From contig CAVZQE010000020.1 in the NCBI GenBank assembly GCA_963777325.1, forward strand, positions 310,001 to 374,000: DNA of 64,000 nt, in the 5' to 3' direction. The notes beneath the pieces are model-generated. The model searched no databases, was not told the DNA's origin, and saw nothing but the letters and a program-made list of their open reading frames with translations. Made by a program: the position numbers and the translations under genes. The first letter of the stretch is position 1. Each line of letters starts with the position of its first letter. Source of the stretch: JAFAXA01 sp963777325 (GTDB lineage: Bacteria; Pseudomonadota; Alphaproteobacteria; Acetobacterales; Acetobacteraceae). Positions 44,525 through 54,821 of this stretch are shown in pieces.

Positions 44525-44564
44525 ATGTCATCCCGCAGCGCAACATGTCATGCCGCAATGCAAC
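44525..44564. repeat. Two tandem 20-bp direct repeats upstream of the hydrolase
   Basis: ATGTCATCCCGCAGCGCAAC (44525-44544) is followed immediately by ATGTCATGCCGCAATGCAAC (44545-44564), 17 of 20 identical. They lie 62 bp upstream of the hydrolase start, where a promoter would be, and could be paired binding sites for a regulator. Confidence 0.75.
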
Positions 44565-44621
44565 AGAATGGCGGCCGCCCCTCTCACGTTTGCATCAGGT
44601 CGAGCCGCCCCAGGGGTAGGC

Positions 44622-47258
44622 TCAGCCAGAGCGCGTCGGTTCGCCCAAGATCAGACTGACCTCGACCACGTCGTCCTCGTCGGGCAGCCGATGCACCTCG
44701 AAGCCGAGCCGGCGGACGAAGGCGACCATCGGCGCGTTGTCGGCCAGCACCTGCCCCACGATCTCGCGCGCGCCCCGCCCCCGCGCCCAGTCGATCAGCC
44801 GCCGCATGAGATGCCGGGCCAGGCCCCGGCGCTTCTGGTCGGGCTGCACGACGACCGCGAACTCGCCGCTCCGGGAGCGCGGGTCCAGCACCAGGCGCGA
44901 CACGCCCACCATCTCGCCCGTGCCGTCGCGAATTGCGACGAACGCCATCTCCCGGTCGTAATCGACCTGCGTCATGCGGGCGACCTGCTCGCGCGAGAGT
45001 TCGCGGATCGCGCTGAAGAAGCGGAAGCGAACGTCCTCCGGGCTCAGGCGATGGAACAGCGCCGCGTGCTGCTCGGCGTCCTCGGGCCGGATCGGCCGGA
45101 TGGTGAAGGCCTCTCCGTCCGGCGCGATCCAGGGCGCGGCCAGCTCCGCCGGGTAAGGCGAGATCGCGAGGCCGGCTTCCGCGTCGTCCGGCGCTCGCAG
45201 CCGTAGCCAGGCATCCGCCACCTGCACGCCGGTCGCGTCGGCGAACAGCGGATTGACGTCGAGCGCGGCGATTTCGGGAAAATCGACGATGAGCTGGCTG
45301 ACGCGGACCAGCGTCTTCGCGACGGCCTCGACATTGCTCGCCGGCATGTCGCGGAACGCCCCGAGAGTCGCGGCGGCGCGGGTGCGCGCGATCAGGGCAT
45401 GGGCGAGCGGCAGGTTCAGGGGCGGCAGATCGACCGCGACGTCAGGCACGATGTCGGCCGTGGTGCCGCCCTGGCCGAAGGAGATGGTGGGGCCGAAGGT
45501 CGGGTCGTCGGCCACCCGGATCAGAAGCTCGCGCGCGCGCCCGACCTGGCGTTGCACAAGAAATGCCGCCTTCCAGCCGTCTCCGCCCAGCCGCGCCTCG
45601 CGCGCTTTGAGGGTCCAGACCGCCATCTGCACCTCGCTCTCATCGTGCAGATCGAGGGCGAGACCGCCCTTGACGAGCCGGTCGCTGGGCCGGTCGGTGC
45701 GCCTGGTCTTGACGACGACGGGGAAGCCGAGGGCCGCCGCTTCCCGCGTCGCCTCCTCCGCCGTCGCCACCACGCGCGAGGGGGCGACCGCGACGTTGTA
45801 GGCGGCCAGCACCGCCATCGCCTCGTCCTGGGCCAGATCGAGGCGGCGGTCCTCGCGGACGCGCGCGAAGACGCGGCGGACGGCGTCCTGATCCGGCGCG
45901 ACCCGCAGCACGGCGCTCGGCGGCAGTTCGAGCGCGGCGGCGCGGTTGCGGCGGTCCTTGACCAGATGCAGGAACCCGCGCACCGCCTGTTCCGGCGAGG
46001 CGAAGGCCGGCACGGAACTGGCGGCGAGCGCCAGGCGATGCCCGGCCCCGGTCGTCTCGCCCATCGCGCAGACGAGCAGCGGCACCTTGATCGTGCCCGC
46101 GCAGGCGATCAGCGCCTGCATCGCCGCCCCGTCCCGCGCGCCGGTCGGGGCGTGCACGACCACGATCCCGCCGACCTCCGGAACCGAGGCGAGCATGGCC
46201 GCGACCTCCGCGAGCCGCATCGGCTCGTCCGGCCCGATATTGACGATGCCGCCCTCGATCGAGGGCGGCCGTCCCGCCGGCGCGGCCTGACGGAGGGCGT
46301 CGGCGGCCAAGGGCGGCAGCACGGCGAGACCGAGGCCGTCCCGCAGCGCCGCGTTGGCGGCCATATGCGCGGGACCGGTCGCGTTCGTGACGATGACGAG
46401 ATGCTCGTGGCGGACCGGGCGGCTGCGCGTCAGCGTCTCGGCGGCGGTGAAGAGATCGTCCAGGCCCGAGACCGACAGGATACCCGCCCGCCGCAGCGCC
46501 GCCTCGGTCGCGCGTTCGCCCGCGCCGGTCGGGTCGAGCAGCAGGCCGCCGCCCCGGATAGCGACCACGGGCCGCAAGCGCGCGGCCGCCCGCGCGGCCG
46601 ACAGGAAACGGCGGCGATCCTTCACCGCCCGGATGTCGAGGAGGATCGTCCCGGTGTCGCGATCGCGCGAGAGCCAGTCGAGCGCCAGCCCGAACCCGAG
46701 ATCGGCGTTGCCGCCCACCCCGATCACATGGCTGAACCCGACGCCGTTCGGCTCTGCCCAGTCGAGCACGACCCGGCACAGCGCCGCCGACTGCGACACC
46801 AGCGCGAGCCGGCCCTTCATCGGCGTGATATGGGTGCGTGACGCGTTCAGGCCGATGCCCGGCACGCAGAGGCCGAACGAGCCCGGACCGAGCGCCCGCA
46901 CGCCGGTCGCCTGCACGATCGCGCCGAGATCCGGGACCATGGACGTCACGACCGCGACGCCGGTTCCGCGCGCCCCGAGCGCCGCCATGGCGGCTGGCAC
47001 GTCGGCGGATTCGACCGCGACCAGCGCGAGATCGGGGACGACGGGCAGCGACGCCACGTCCGGATAGGCGAGCACGCCCGATATCGCCTTCAGGTCGGGC
47101 GCGACCGGAAGGATCGAGCCATGGAAGCCGCCGGAGAGCAGGTTGCCCGTGATCTGCCGGCCGGCGGCGGTGGTCGCGCCAATGACGGCGACGGAATTGG
47201 GCCGGAACAGGCGCTCCGGCCTGATGCGGCCGGCGGGGCAGGCTTCGAGCAATTGCAT
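44622..47258 (-). CDS. Pat-like protein lysine acetyltransferase (ACD-GNAT fusion)
   Basis: Large protein of 878 residues joining an ADP-forming acyl-CoA-synthetase-like region (CoA-binding Rossmann domain about 15-140, succinyl-CoA-ligase-like domain to about 450, ATP-grasp about 490-710) to a C-terminal GNAT acetyltransferase (about 725-875; RSGEFAVVVQPDQKRRGLAR). The catalytic His of true acyl-CoA synthetases lies in an SHTGA-type motif; here the site reads LDPTGAG with Asp242. Loss of that His is a feature of Pat/PatZ enzymes, which acetylate and inactivate acetyl-CoA synthetase. I start at ATG 47258 (MQLLEACPAGRIRPERLF). It is divergent from satP, an acetate transporter, which fits a role in acetate metabolism. 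Confidence 0.88.
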   Translation of the reverse strand: MQLLEACPAGRIRPERLFRPNSVAVIGATTAAGRQITGNLLSGGFHGSILPVAPDLKAISGVLAYPDVASLPVVPDLALVAVESADVPAAMAALGARGTGVAVVTSMVPDLGAIVQATGVRALGPGSFGLCVPGIGLNASRTHITPMKGRLALVSQSAALCRVVLDWAEPNGVGFSHVIGVGGNADLGFGLALDWLSRDRDTGTILLDIRAVKDRRRFLSAARAAARLRPVVAIRGGGLLLDPTGAGERATEAALRRAGILSVSGLDDLFTAAETLTRSRPVRHEHLVIVTNATGPAHMAANAALRDGLGLAVLPPLAADALRQAAPAGRPPSIEGGIVNIGPDEPMRLAEVAAMLASVPEVGGIVVVHAPTGARDGAAMQALIACAGTIKVPLLVCAMGETTGAGHRLALAASSVPAFASPEQAVRGFLHLVKDRRNRAAALELPPSAVLRVAPDQDAVRRVFARVREDRRLDLAQDEAMAVLAAYNVAVAPSRVVATAEEATREAAALGFPVVVKTRRTDRPSDRLVKGGLALDLHDESEVQMAVWTLKAREARLGGDGWKAAFLVQRQVGRARELLIRVADDPTFGPTISFGQGGTTADIVPDVAVDLPPLNLPLAHALIARTRAAATLGAFRDMPASNVEAVAKTLVRVSQLIVDFPEIAALDVNPLFADATGVQVADAWLRLRAPDDAEAGLAISPYPAELAAPWIAPDGEAFTIRPIRPEDAEQHAALFHRLSPEDVRFRFFSAIRELSREQVARMTQVDYDREMAFVAIRDGTGEMVGVSRLVLDPRSRSGEFAVVVQPDQKRRGLARHLMRRLIDWARGRGAREIVGQVLADNAPMVAFVRRLGFEVHRLPDEDDVVEVSLILGEPTRSG

Positions 47259-47395
47259 TGCACCGCACAATAAGCTGGGGAAAGCCTGGATCAAGCCCGG
47301 CGCGAGACCGGGGGCCGCGCACATTCCCGGGATTGGTCAACCCGCTCCCGTCCTCATCGTTGACAGCGAAAGCGAGACGATCAAGGTGGCCGCTC

Positions 47396-47998
47396 ATGAA
47401 ATACGCCAATCCAGCCCCGCTGGGCCTTGCCGGGTTTGCGCTCACGACCTGGATGCTCAGCATGGTCAACGCGGGATGGTACGACGCGACCGCCGTGCCG
47501 CTCGTGCTGGCCTCGGCGTTCGCTTTCGGCGGCACCGCTCAATTCTTCGCCGGCTTGCTTGAATTCCCGCGCGGCAACACGTTCGGTTTCGTCGCCTTCT
47601 GCTCCTACGGCGCGTTCTGGTGGTCCTTCGCCCTGTTCGTCGAGTTCTTCGCGGGCCGGGTTCCGCCCCACTTCGTCGGCTGGTGGCTGGTGGTTTGGGG
47701 CGTATTCACCTTCTACATGTGGATCGGGACGTTTCGGGCGAACCGCGTCGTCCAGCTGGTCTTCCTCGCGCTGTGGATCACCTTCCTGCTGCTGGGCGTC
47801 GGTGATTGGACGGGGGTCGTGGCGCTGCACACGATCGGCGGCTATGCCGGCCTCGTGACGGCGGTGCTGGCCTTCTATCTGTCCGCCGCCGAAGTGATCA
47901 ACGAGACCCGTGGCAGGTCCGTTCTGCCCATCGGCCCCTACAAGGAGGTGTTGAGCGACCCCTCCGCGGTGAAGACCGAGGCGAAGGTTATCCGGTAG
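47396..47998 (+). CDS. satP: Acetate/succinate uptake transporter (GPR1/FUN34/YaaH)
   Basis: Inner-membrane transporter of 200 residues with six helices. The family signature NPAPLGLAGF begins at residue 5, and helix 1 continues with ALTTWMLSM. Related SatP/YaaH proteins import acetate and succinate. The ATG at 47396 matches the family start. It is transcribed divergently from the Pat-like acetyltransferase across 137 bp, so a shared control region is likely. A flavin oxidase gene follows 95 bp downstream in the same direction. Confidence 0.92.
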   Translation: MKYANPAPLGLAGFALTTWMLSMVNAGWYDATAVPLVLASAFAFGGTAQFFAGLLEFPRGNTFGFVAFCSYGAFWWSFALFVEFFAGRVPPHFVGWWLVVWGVFTFYMWIGTFRANRVVQLVFLALWITFLLLGVGDWTGVVALHTIGGYAGLVTAVLAFYLSAAEVINETRGRSVLPIGPYKEVLSDPSAVKTEAKVIR

Positions 47999-48093
47999 CC
48001 CGCGAGAGGGAGCGATACAGCGAGATTTTACGGGAGAGCGGGCGCGGCAGCCTCTCGACCGAAGCGGCCACACGCGACTGAGGGTGACGGCCG

Positions 48094-49911
48094 GTGAACA
48101 GAAGAGGGTTCCTGCGGGGAGCGTTTGCGGCGGCGTTCCCGGCGTCCTTCCGGCTGTCAGCCCGGGCGGATGCGGCCGAGGCGGGCCGGGCGGCGTCCCG
48201 CATCCGTCCCGGCGATCCGGCATGGCCGCAGGCGGCCAGTTGGGAGCAACTCGGCCGCGATGTAGGCGGCCGGCTCGCCCGGGTGCGCTGGCCTCTCGCC
48301 GAGTGCGTGCAAGCGCCGTCGAGCGCCGCCTGCGCGGACATTTTCAGGGAACTCGATAACCCCTATTATCTCGGCGACGAGGCCGGGCTCACGCAGACCC
48401 TGGGCTGGGTTGATGGCTGGACGTCCCGGCCGAGCGCGTATGTCGTCAGCGCGCGCAGCACCGGCGACGTCGTCGCCGCAGTCAATTTCGCCCGCAAGAA
48501 CAACCTTCGGCTCGTCGTCAAGGGCGGCGGCCACAGCTACCAGGGCACCTCGAACGCGCCCGACTCACTGCTGATCTGGACGCGGCCCATGAACGCGGTC
48601 CGCCTGGAGGACGCGTTCACCGGCGTCGGATGCGCGGCGGCGGGCCACTCGCCGCAGCCAGCGGTCACCGTCGGGGCGGGCGCGATCTGGGCCGACGTGT
48701 ACGACGCGGTCACGACCCGAAGCGGCCGCTACGTTCAGGGCGGCGGGTGCCTGACGGTCGGCGTCGCGGGCCTGATCCTAGGCGGCGGCTTCGGCAGCTT
48801 CTCCAAGGCCTATGGCATGGCGGCGGCAAGCCTGATCGAGGCCGAGATCGTCACCGCCGACGGCGCCGTGAGGAACGCGAACGCCTGCACGAACCCCGAT
48901 CTGTTCTGGGCGCTCAAGGGCGGCGGCGGCGGGAGTTTCGGCGTGGTGACCCGCCTGACGCTGCAAACGCACGATCTGCCGTCGTTCTTCGGCGTGGTGC
49001 AGACGACCGTCCGCGCGGCCTCCGATGCCGCCTATCGCCGCCTGATTGGCCGGATGATCGCCTTCTACGGCGAGAGCCTCGCCAACCCGCATTGGGGCGA
49101 ACAGATCGGCTTCCGACCGGACAACACCCTCGCGGTCGCGATGCTGTTCCAGGGCCTGGACACGGCGCAAGCGCAGGCGATCTGGCGTCCGTTCCTCGCC
49201 TGGCTCAGCGCCTCCCCCGAGGACTTCGCCATGCTGTCGGCGCCCGTGATCATGGCCGTGCCGCCCCGGCATTTCTGGGATCCCGCCATGCTCAGGACGT
49301 TTCCCGGCGTGGTGCTCACGGACGACCGGCCCGGCGCCCCCGCCGGACACGTGTTCTGGGCGAGCAATCGCGGCGAGGCCGGACAGGTGCTGCACGGCTA
49401 TCGATCCGCCTGGCTTCCCGCCGCGCTGCTGCAAGCGGACCAGCAGGATCGGCTCGCCGAGGCCCTGTTCGCGGCGACCCGGCACTGGCGCGTGACCCTG
49501 CACACCAACAAAGGCCTCGCGAACGCCCCGGCGGAGGCGATCGAGGCGGCCAGGAACACGGCCATGAATCCGGCCGTTCTGGATGCCTTCGCGCTGCTCA
49601 TCAGCGCGGCCGGAGAGCCGCCGGCCTATCCCGGCATCCCCGGGCACGAGCCGGATGTCGCGCGCGCCCGCGAGGACGCGGAAGCGATCGGCAAGGCCAT
49701 GGACGCGGTGCGCGCTGTGGTCCCGGACGCCGGCTCCTATGTCTCGGAAAGCGATTTCTTCGAGCGCGACTGGCAGCGCTCCTTTTGGGGCAAGAACTAT
49801 GCGCGGCTGCTGGCCGTGAAGGACCGCTACGATCCGGACGGCCTGTTGGTCGTGCATCACGGCGTCGGCAGCGAGCGCTGGAGCGCCGACGGCTTCACAA
49901 GCCGGACCTGA
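48094..49911 (+). CDS. Tat-exported berberine-bridge-type FAD oxidase
   Basis: A 605-residue secreted flavoprotein. The N-terminus MNRRGFLRGAFAAAFPASF is a Tat-type signal (RRGFLRG). The PCMH FAD-binding domain has His147 in GGGHSYQG and Cys219 in GGGCLTVGVAGLILGGGFG, the two residues that tether FAD covalently in bicovalent enzymes. The C-terminus contains the BBE domain (RSFWGKNYARLLAVKDRYDP). Substrates of the family include sugars, alkaloids and phenolics; the substrate here cannot be told. The start is GTG at 48094; no ATG lies near the signal sequence. Confidence 0.85.
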   Translation: MNRRGFLRGAFAAAFPASFRLSARADAAEAGRAASRIRPGDPAWPQAASWEQLGRDVGGRLARVRWPLAECVQAPSSAACADIFRELDNPYYLGDEAGLTQTLGWVDGWTSRPSAYVVSARSTGDVVAAVNFARKNNLRLVVKGGGHSYQGTSNAPDSLLIWTRPMNAVRLEDAFTGVGCAAAGHSPQPAVTVGAGAIWADVYDAVTTRSGRYVQGGGCLTVGVAGLILGGGFGSFSKAYGMAAASLIEAEIVTADGAVRNANACTNPDLFWALKGGGGGSFGVVTRLTLQTHDLPSFFGVVQTTVRAASDAAYRRLIGRMIAFYGESLANPHWGEQIGFRPDNTLAVAMLFQGLDTAQAQAIWRPFLAWLSASPEDFAMLSAPVIMAVPPRHFWDPAMLRTFPGVVLTDDRPGAPAGHVFWASNRGEAGQVLHGYRSAWLPAALLQADQQDRLAEALFAATRHWRVTLHTNKGLANAPAEAIEAARNTAMNPAVLDAFALLISAAGEPPAYPGIPGHEPDVARAREDAEAIGKAMDAVRAVVPDAGSYVSESDFFERDWQRSFWGKNYARLLAVKDRYDPDGLLVVHHGVGSERWSADGFTSRT

Positions 49912-49923
49912 ACGCGCCCCGCC

Positions 49924-50908
49924 CTACAGCGAAATACGCAGCCTGGCAGCGAGTTCGCCGATGATGCCCCGCCGGAACAGCAGGATGCAGAGAACGAACA
50001 CGGCGCCCTGGGTCACCGTCACCCAGGCCCCGAACGGCGCGAGATAGGTCTCCATCGCGGTCACGATCAGCGCGCCCACGACCGGGCCGAAGATCGTGCC
50101 GAGGCCGCCGAGCAAGGTCATCAGCACGACCTCGCCCGACATCAGCGATTGCACGTCGGTCAAGGTCGCGATGCCGAACACCAGCGCCTTGGTGCCGCCC
50201 GCGATGCCGGCGAGGAAGGTCGAGAGCACGAAGGCGATCAGCTTGTAGTCGTCCGTCCGGTAGCCGAGCGAGGTCGCGCGCGGCTCGTTCTCGCGGATGC
50301 CCTTCAGCACCTGGCCGAACGGCGAATGCACGACGCGGTGGATGAACAGGAAGCCGATCAGGAAGTTGGCGGCGACCAGCCAGTAGATGGCCATGTCGGC
50401 CCGCATCGAGATGACGCCGAACAGCGGCGCGCGCGGCACCTGCTGGATGCCGTCCTCGCCGCCGGTGAAGGGCGCCTGCACGCAGAAGAAATAGACCATC
50501 TCCCCGAGCGCGAGCGTGATCATGGCGAAGTAGAGACCCTGCCGCCGGATCGCGATCCAGCCCAGCACCAGCCCGAGCAGCCCGCCCGCGCCCCCGCCCG
50601 CCAGGATCGCGACTTCCGCCGACACGCCCCAATGCTTGGCGACCCACGCCGAGACGTAGCTGCCCATGCCGAAGAAGGCCGCGTGTCCGAAGGAGAGCAG
50701 GCCGACATAGCCGATCAGCAGGTTGAAGGCGCAGGCGAACAGCGCGAAGCAGAGCACCTTCATCACGAACACGGGATAGAGGAAGGTCGGCGAGACGAGC
50801 GATCAGCGCCACCATGATCAGGAAGGCGATGCCCTGGGCGCGGGTGTAGCCCATGAAGCCGGCAGCCGGACGCCCGGCCGCGGGGAGAACCGTCGTGCTG
50901 CCCGCCAT
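49924..50908 (-). pseudogene. livM: ABC permease LivM, frame-disrupted near its N-terminus
   Basis: Second inner-membrane permease of a branched-chain-amino-acid-type importer. From ATG 50908 the frame reads MAGSTTVLPAAGRPAAGFMG, then IAFLIMVALI, then loses homology near 50800. The rest lies in another frame: LVSPTFLYPVFVMKVLCFAL, then NLLIGYVGLLSFGHAAFFGM and so on to the stop at 49924, with the LivM signature around GIRENEPRATSLGY. A 1-nt insertion or 2-nt deletion near 50796-50804 explains it. An internal ATG at 50772 could give a 282-residue product lacking the first helix. Whether the lesion is real or an assembly error is open. Confidence 0.85.
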
Positions 50909-50909
50909 G

Positions 50910-51797
50910 TCAGGCCGCCTTTCCGAACAGGCCGCGCGGCCGGACCAGGAGCACGATCACCATGATCACGAACACCACCGTCGCCGAGGCCGGGGGATAG
51001 AACACCTTGGTCAAGCCCTCGACCACACCGAGGCCGAAGCCGGTGACGATCGAGCCCATGATCGAACCCATGCCGCCGATGACGACGACCGCGAACACCG
51101 TGTTGATGAAGCTGCTGCCCATCCCCGGATTGACCGAGTAGATCGGCGCCGCGAGCACGCCCGCGAAAGCCGCGAGCGCGACTCCGCCGGCATAGGTCAG
51201 CGTGATGAGTTTTGGCACGTTCACGCCGAACGCCTGGACGAGCGCCGGATTCTCGGTCGCCGCCCTCAGGCGCGCGCCGAGCGAGGTCTTCTCGATCAGC
51301 GCCCAGGTCGCGAGACAGACGACGAGCGCCGCCGCCACCACCCATCCGCGATAGATCGGCATGAACATGAAGCCGAGATTGACCGCGCCCTGCAGCGGCT
51401 GCGGGATCTGGTACGGCAGGCCCGAGCTGCCGTAGCCGTTGCGGAACAATCCCTCGATGATCAGCGCGACCCCGAAGGTGAGCAGCAGCCCGTACAGGTG
51501 ATCGAGCTTGTAGAGCGGCCGGATGATCGTCCGCTCCATCACCAGCCCGAACGCGCCCACGATCAGCGGCGCCAGGATCAGGGCGGGGAAATACCCGATC
51601 CCCGCGTAGTTCAGCAGCATCCAGGCGACGAACGCCCCCATCATGAACAGCGCGCCATGCGCGAAGTTGATGATGTTGAGCATCCCGAAGATCACGGCGA
51701 GGCCGAGCGAGAGCATGGCGTAGAACGCGCCGTTGATCAGCCCGAGCAGGATCTGCCCGAACAGGAGCGGACCCGGGATGCCGAAGATCATGATCAT
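50910..51797 (-). CDS. livH: ABC permease LivH
   Basis: First permease of the liv-type importer, 295 residues and about eight helices. Family blocks are LNIINFAHGALFMMGAFVAW, ERTIIRPLYKLDHLYGLLLT and GVNVPKLITLTYAGGVALAA. It sits between livK and livM, 1 bp before livM. The intact livK stop would be at 51832, 34 bp upstream; in the observed frame livK runs on to overlap the livH start by 4 bp. Confidence 0.94.
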   Translation of the reverse strand: MIMIFGIPGPLLFGQILLGLINGAFYAMLSLGLAVIFGMLNIINFAHGALFMMGAFVAWMLLNYAGIGYFPALILAPLIVGAFGLVMERTIIRPLYKLDHLYGLLLTFGVALIIEGLFRNGYGSSGLPYQIPQPLQGAVNLGFMFMPIYRGWVVAAALVVCLATWALIEKTSLGARLRAATENPALVQAFGVNVPKLITLTYAGGVALAAFAGVLAAPIYSVNPGMGSSFINTVFAVVVIGGMGSIMGSIVTGFGLGVVEGLTKVFYPPASATVVFVIMVIVLLVRPRGLFGKAA

Positions 51798-53062
51798 GGA
51801 GCGCCCTTCCCCTGGACCGCGCCGCTTCGGCTTACGCCTTCACCAGCGGACAGCCGGTTTCGTTCAGCGGCCGGAATGCCTGATCCGGAGGGGTGGTCGC
51901 GATCAGGGTCGAGATAGTCCCACGGCCCCTTGCTCTGGGACGGCGACTTCACCCGCCAGAGAAACGCCGGGACCAGGGCGACGCCGTCCTGGCGGATGCT
52001 GCTCTTGCCGAAGCAGTCGTCATCCGTGGGCGTCGCCTTCATGCGCGCGACCGTCGCCGCGCCATCCTTCTTGGCGTCGGCGGCGCCCATCGCCTGCGCG
52101 ACCTTCAGGTAGTGCAGGCTGCCGGCGTAGGTGCCGGCCTGGACCATGCCGGCGCGCTTGTCCGGAGCTTTCGACTGCAGGCGCTTCGAGAAGGCGCGGG
52201 TGCGGTCGTCGTGATCCCAGTAGAAGCTGTTGGTGATCGTTAGCCCCTGCGCCGTCGCGAGGCCGAGCCCGTGCACGTCGCTGATGAACACGAGCAGCCC
52301 GGCAAGCGTCATCGTGATGCCGAACTCCTTCGCCTGCTTGATCTGGTTGACCGTGTCGGCGCCGGCGCTCGCGAGGCCCATCACCTTGGCGCCGCTCGAC
52401 TGCGCCTGGATCAAGGTCGAGGAGAAATCGGTGGTGCCGGGGAACGGATAGGTGATGCTGCCGAGCACCTTGCCGCCCTCCTTCTCGATGAAGGTGGTCG
52501 TGTCCCGCTGCAGCGCCTTGCCGAACGCATAGTCGGCGGTGATGAAGAACCAGGTATTGCCGCCCGCCTTCACCGTCGCGCCGCCGGTCGACTTGGCCAG
52601 CATGTAGGTGTCGTAGCCCCAATGGATGCTGTTCGCGTTGCATTGCGGGCCGGTGAGGTCGCTCGAAGCGGCGCCCGTGTTGATGTAGACCTTGTTCTTC
52701 TCCTTGGCGACGCCGAGCAGGGCCAGGCCGACACCCGAGTTCGGCACGTCGATCAGCATGTCGACGCCTTCGCGGTCGAACCACTGGCGCGCGATGCCGA
52801 CGGCGTTGTCGGGCTTGTTCAGATGATCGGCCGAGATGATCTCGACATTGATGTTGCCGCCGCCCGCCTTGAAGTCGTCGACCGCCTGATGCGCGCACTG
52901 GACGGAGAGCTGGCCGCCGACATCCTGATACGGCCCCGACATATCGGTCAGCACGCCGATCTTGAGCGAGGGGGATTGCGCCCGCGCCGGCACGCGGGGC
53001 AGCACGGTTCCTGCGGCGGCGGTCGCGGCGGTTGCGATGAGGCCGCGGCGTGAAATCGACAT
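51794..53062 (-). CDS. livK: Substrate-binding protein LivK, frameshifted at the C-terminus
   Basis: Periplasmic binding protein of the importer, 422 residues as read. The N-terminus SISRRGLIATAATAAAGTVL looks like a Tat-type signal and is followed by a type I solute-binding fold (SLKIGVLTDMSGPYQDVGG). The family C-terminus is present but out of frame: after GPWDYL, removing one base near 51910 gives TLIATTPPDQAFRPLNETGC, then PLVKA and a stop at 51832. As read, the protein ends instead in about 40 unrelated residues and overlaps livH. The core may still fold. Branched-chain amino acids are only one possible ligand; aromatic acids and amides also occur in this family. Confidence 0.88.
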   Translation of the reverse strand: MSISRRGLIATAATAAAGTVLPRVPARAQSPSLKIGVLTDMSGPYQDVGGQLSVQCAHQAVDDFKAGGGNINVEIISADHLNKPDNAVGIARQWFDREGVDMLIDVPNSGVGLALLGVAKEKNKVYINTGAASSDLTGPQCNANSIHWGYDTYMLAKSTGGATVKAGGNTWFFITADYAFGKALQRDTTTFIEKEGGKVLGSITYPFPGTTDFSSTLIQAQSSGAKVMGLASAGADTVNQIKQAKEFGITMTLAGLLVFISDVHGLGLATAQGLTITNSFYWDHDDRTRAFSKRLQSKAPDKRAGMVQAGTYAGSLHYLKVAQAMGAADAKKDGAATVARMKATPTDDDCFGKSSIRQDGVALVPAFLWRVKSPSQSKGPWDYLDPDRDHPSGSGIPAAERNRLSAGEGVSRSGAVQGKGAP

Positions 53063-53138
53063 TCTCGTCTATCCTCCTAGTCGGTCGTTACAGCTGAAAA
53101 ACCTTATCCGGCCGCCTCACCGGCGGCGCGACGAACTG

Positions 53139-53826
<688 letters not shown>

Positions 53827-53834
<8 letters not shown>

Positions 53835-54579
53835 CGGCGGACCCGAGATAGGCGGTCACGACGTCCGGGTTTCTCGAGACCGTCCCGTAGTCTCCCTCGG
53901 CCAGCACGCGGCCGCGCGTGAGCACGGTGATGGTATCGCAAAGGCCTTCGACAACCGAGAGATTGTGCTCGACCATGAGGATCGTCCGGCCCTCGCGCAC
54001 GCGCCGGATGAGCGCGACGGTCCGGTCCACGTCCTCATGCGTCATCCCGGCGGTCGGCTCGTCGAGCAGCATCATTTCCGGATCGAGAGCGAGCGTGGTC
54101 GCGATTTCGAGCGCGCGCTTACGCCCATACGACAGCAGGCCGGCCGGCTCCTCGGCATAGGCGGAAAGGCCCACGTCGAACAAGAGCTCGCGCGCCCGGT
54201 CGTCATAGACGTGCAGCGCGCGCTCGGACCGCCAGAAGTCGAACGACGCTCCGCGCGCCCGCTGCAACGCGATGCGGACATTCTCGAGCGCGCTCAGATG
54301 CGGAAACACGGCCGAGATCTGGAAACTGCGCACGAGGCCGAGACGCGCGACTCCCGCCGGCCGCATTCCCGTAATGTCGGCGTCGTTGAACCGGATCGTG
54401 CCGCGCGTCGGTTGCAGGAACTTGGTCAGCAAATTGAAGCAGGTTGTCTTGCCGGCGCCATTCGGCCCGATCAGGGCATGGATGGAGCCCCGCCGCACGC
54501 GAAGATCGACGCCCCTCACGGCCACGAAGCCGCTGAACTCGCGCGTGAGGCCCTTGGTCTCCAGGATGGCGTCGGACAC
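53827..54579 (-). CDS. livG: ABC ATP-binding protein LivG
   Basis: Second ATPase of the importer, 250 residues. Walker A is GPNGAGKT (38-45), the signature is LSYGRKRALEIA (LivG type), and Walker B is MMLLDEPTAGMTHED. There is no ATG near the conserved start; the GTG at 54579 (VSDAILETKGLTREF) has AAAGAGG upstream and gives family length. It is the first gene of the livGFKHM string, with a 242-bp divergent gap to the sigma-factor gene. Confidence 0.94.
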
Positions 54580-54771
54580 CCGCCTCTTTCCCCCATTCCT
54601 TGTCTCGTGATTTGCACATCGGCCAGTCAGGCGCAAGTTTGTTGCGTCTTCCAAGACCAACCGAGGAACAAGGATCGTAGGGGCCGTCCGCGGCGGCGGT
54701 CCAGGGAATGCCGTCGGTTTTTTAACCCGAACCTGCGTGGGATTCGCTCCAGGCGTCCGTATATGGGCCGT

Positions 54772-54798
54772 GGAACAATGTTGCACCTTCTCACGACG
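54772..54798 (+). promoter_or_regulatory. Candidate ECF-type promoter of the sigma-factor operon
   Basis: GGAAC at 54772-54776 is followed after 17 bp by CGACG at 54794-54798, similar to the GGAAC...CGT(C/T) pattern used by many ECF sigma factors, which usually transcribe their own operons. A small inverted repeat, CGAAGC-GGC-GCTTCG (54799-54813), lies between the promoter and the ATG at 54822. Confidence 0.4.
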
Positions 54799-54821
54799 CG
54801 AAGCGGCGCTTCGGGGCACCG

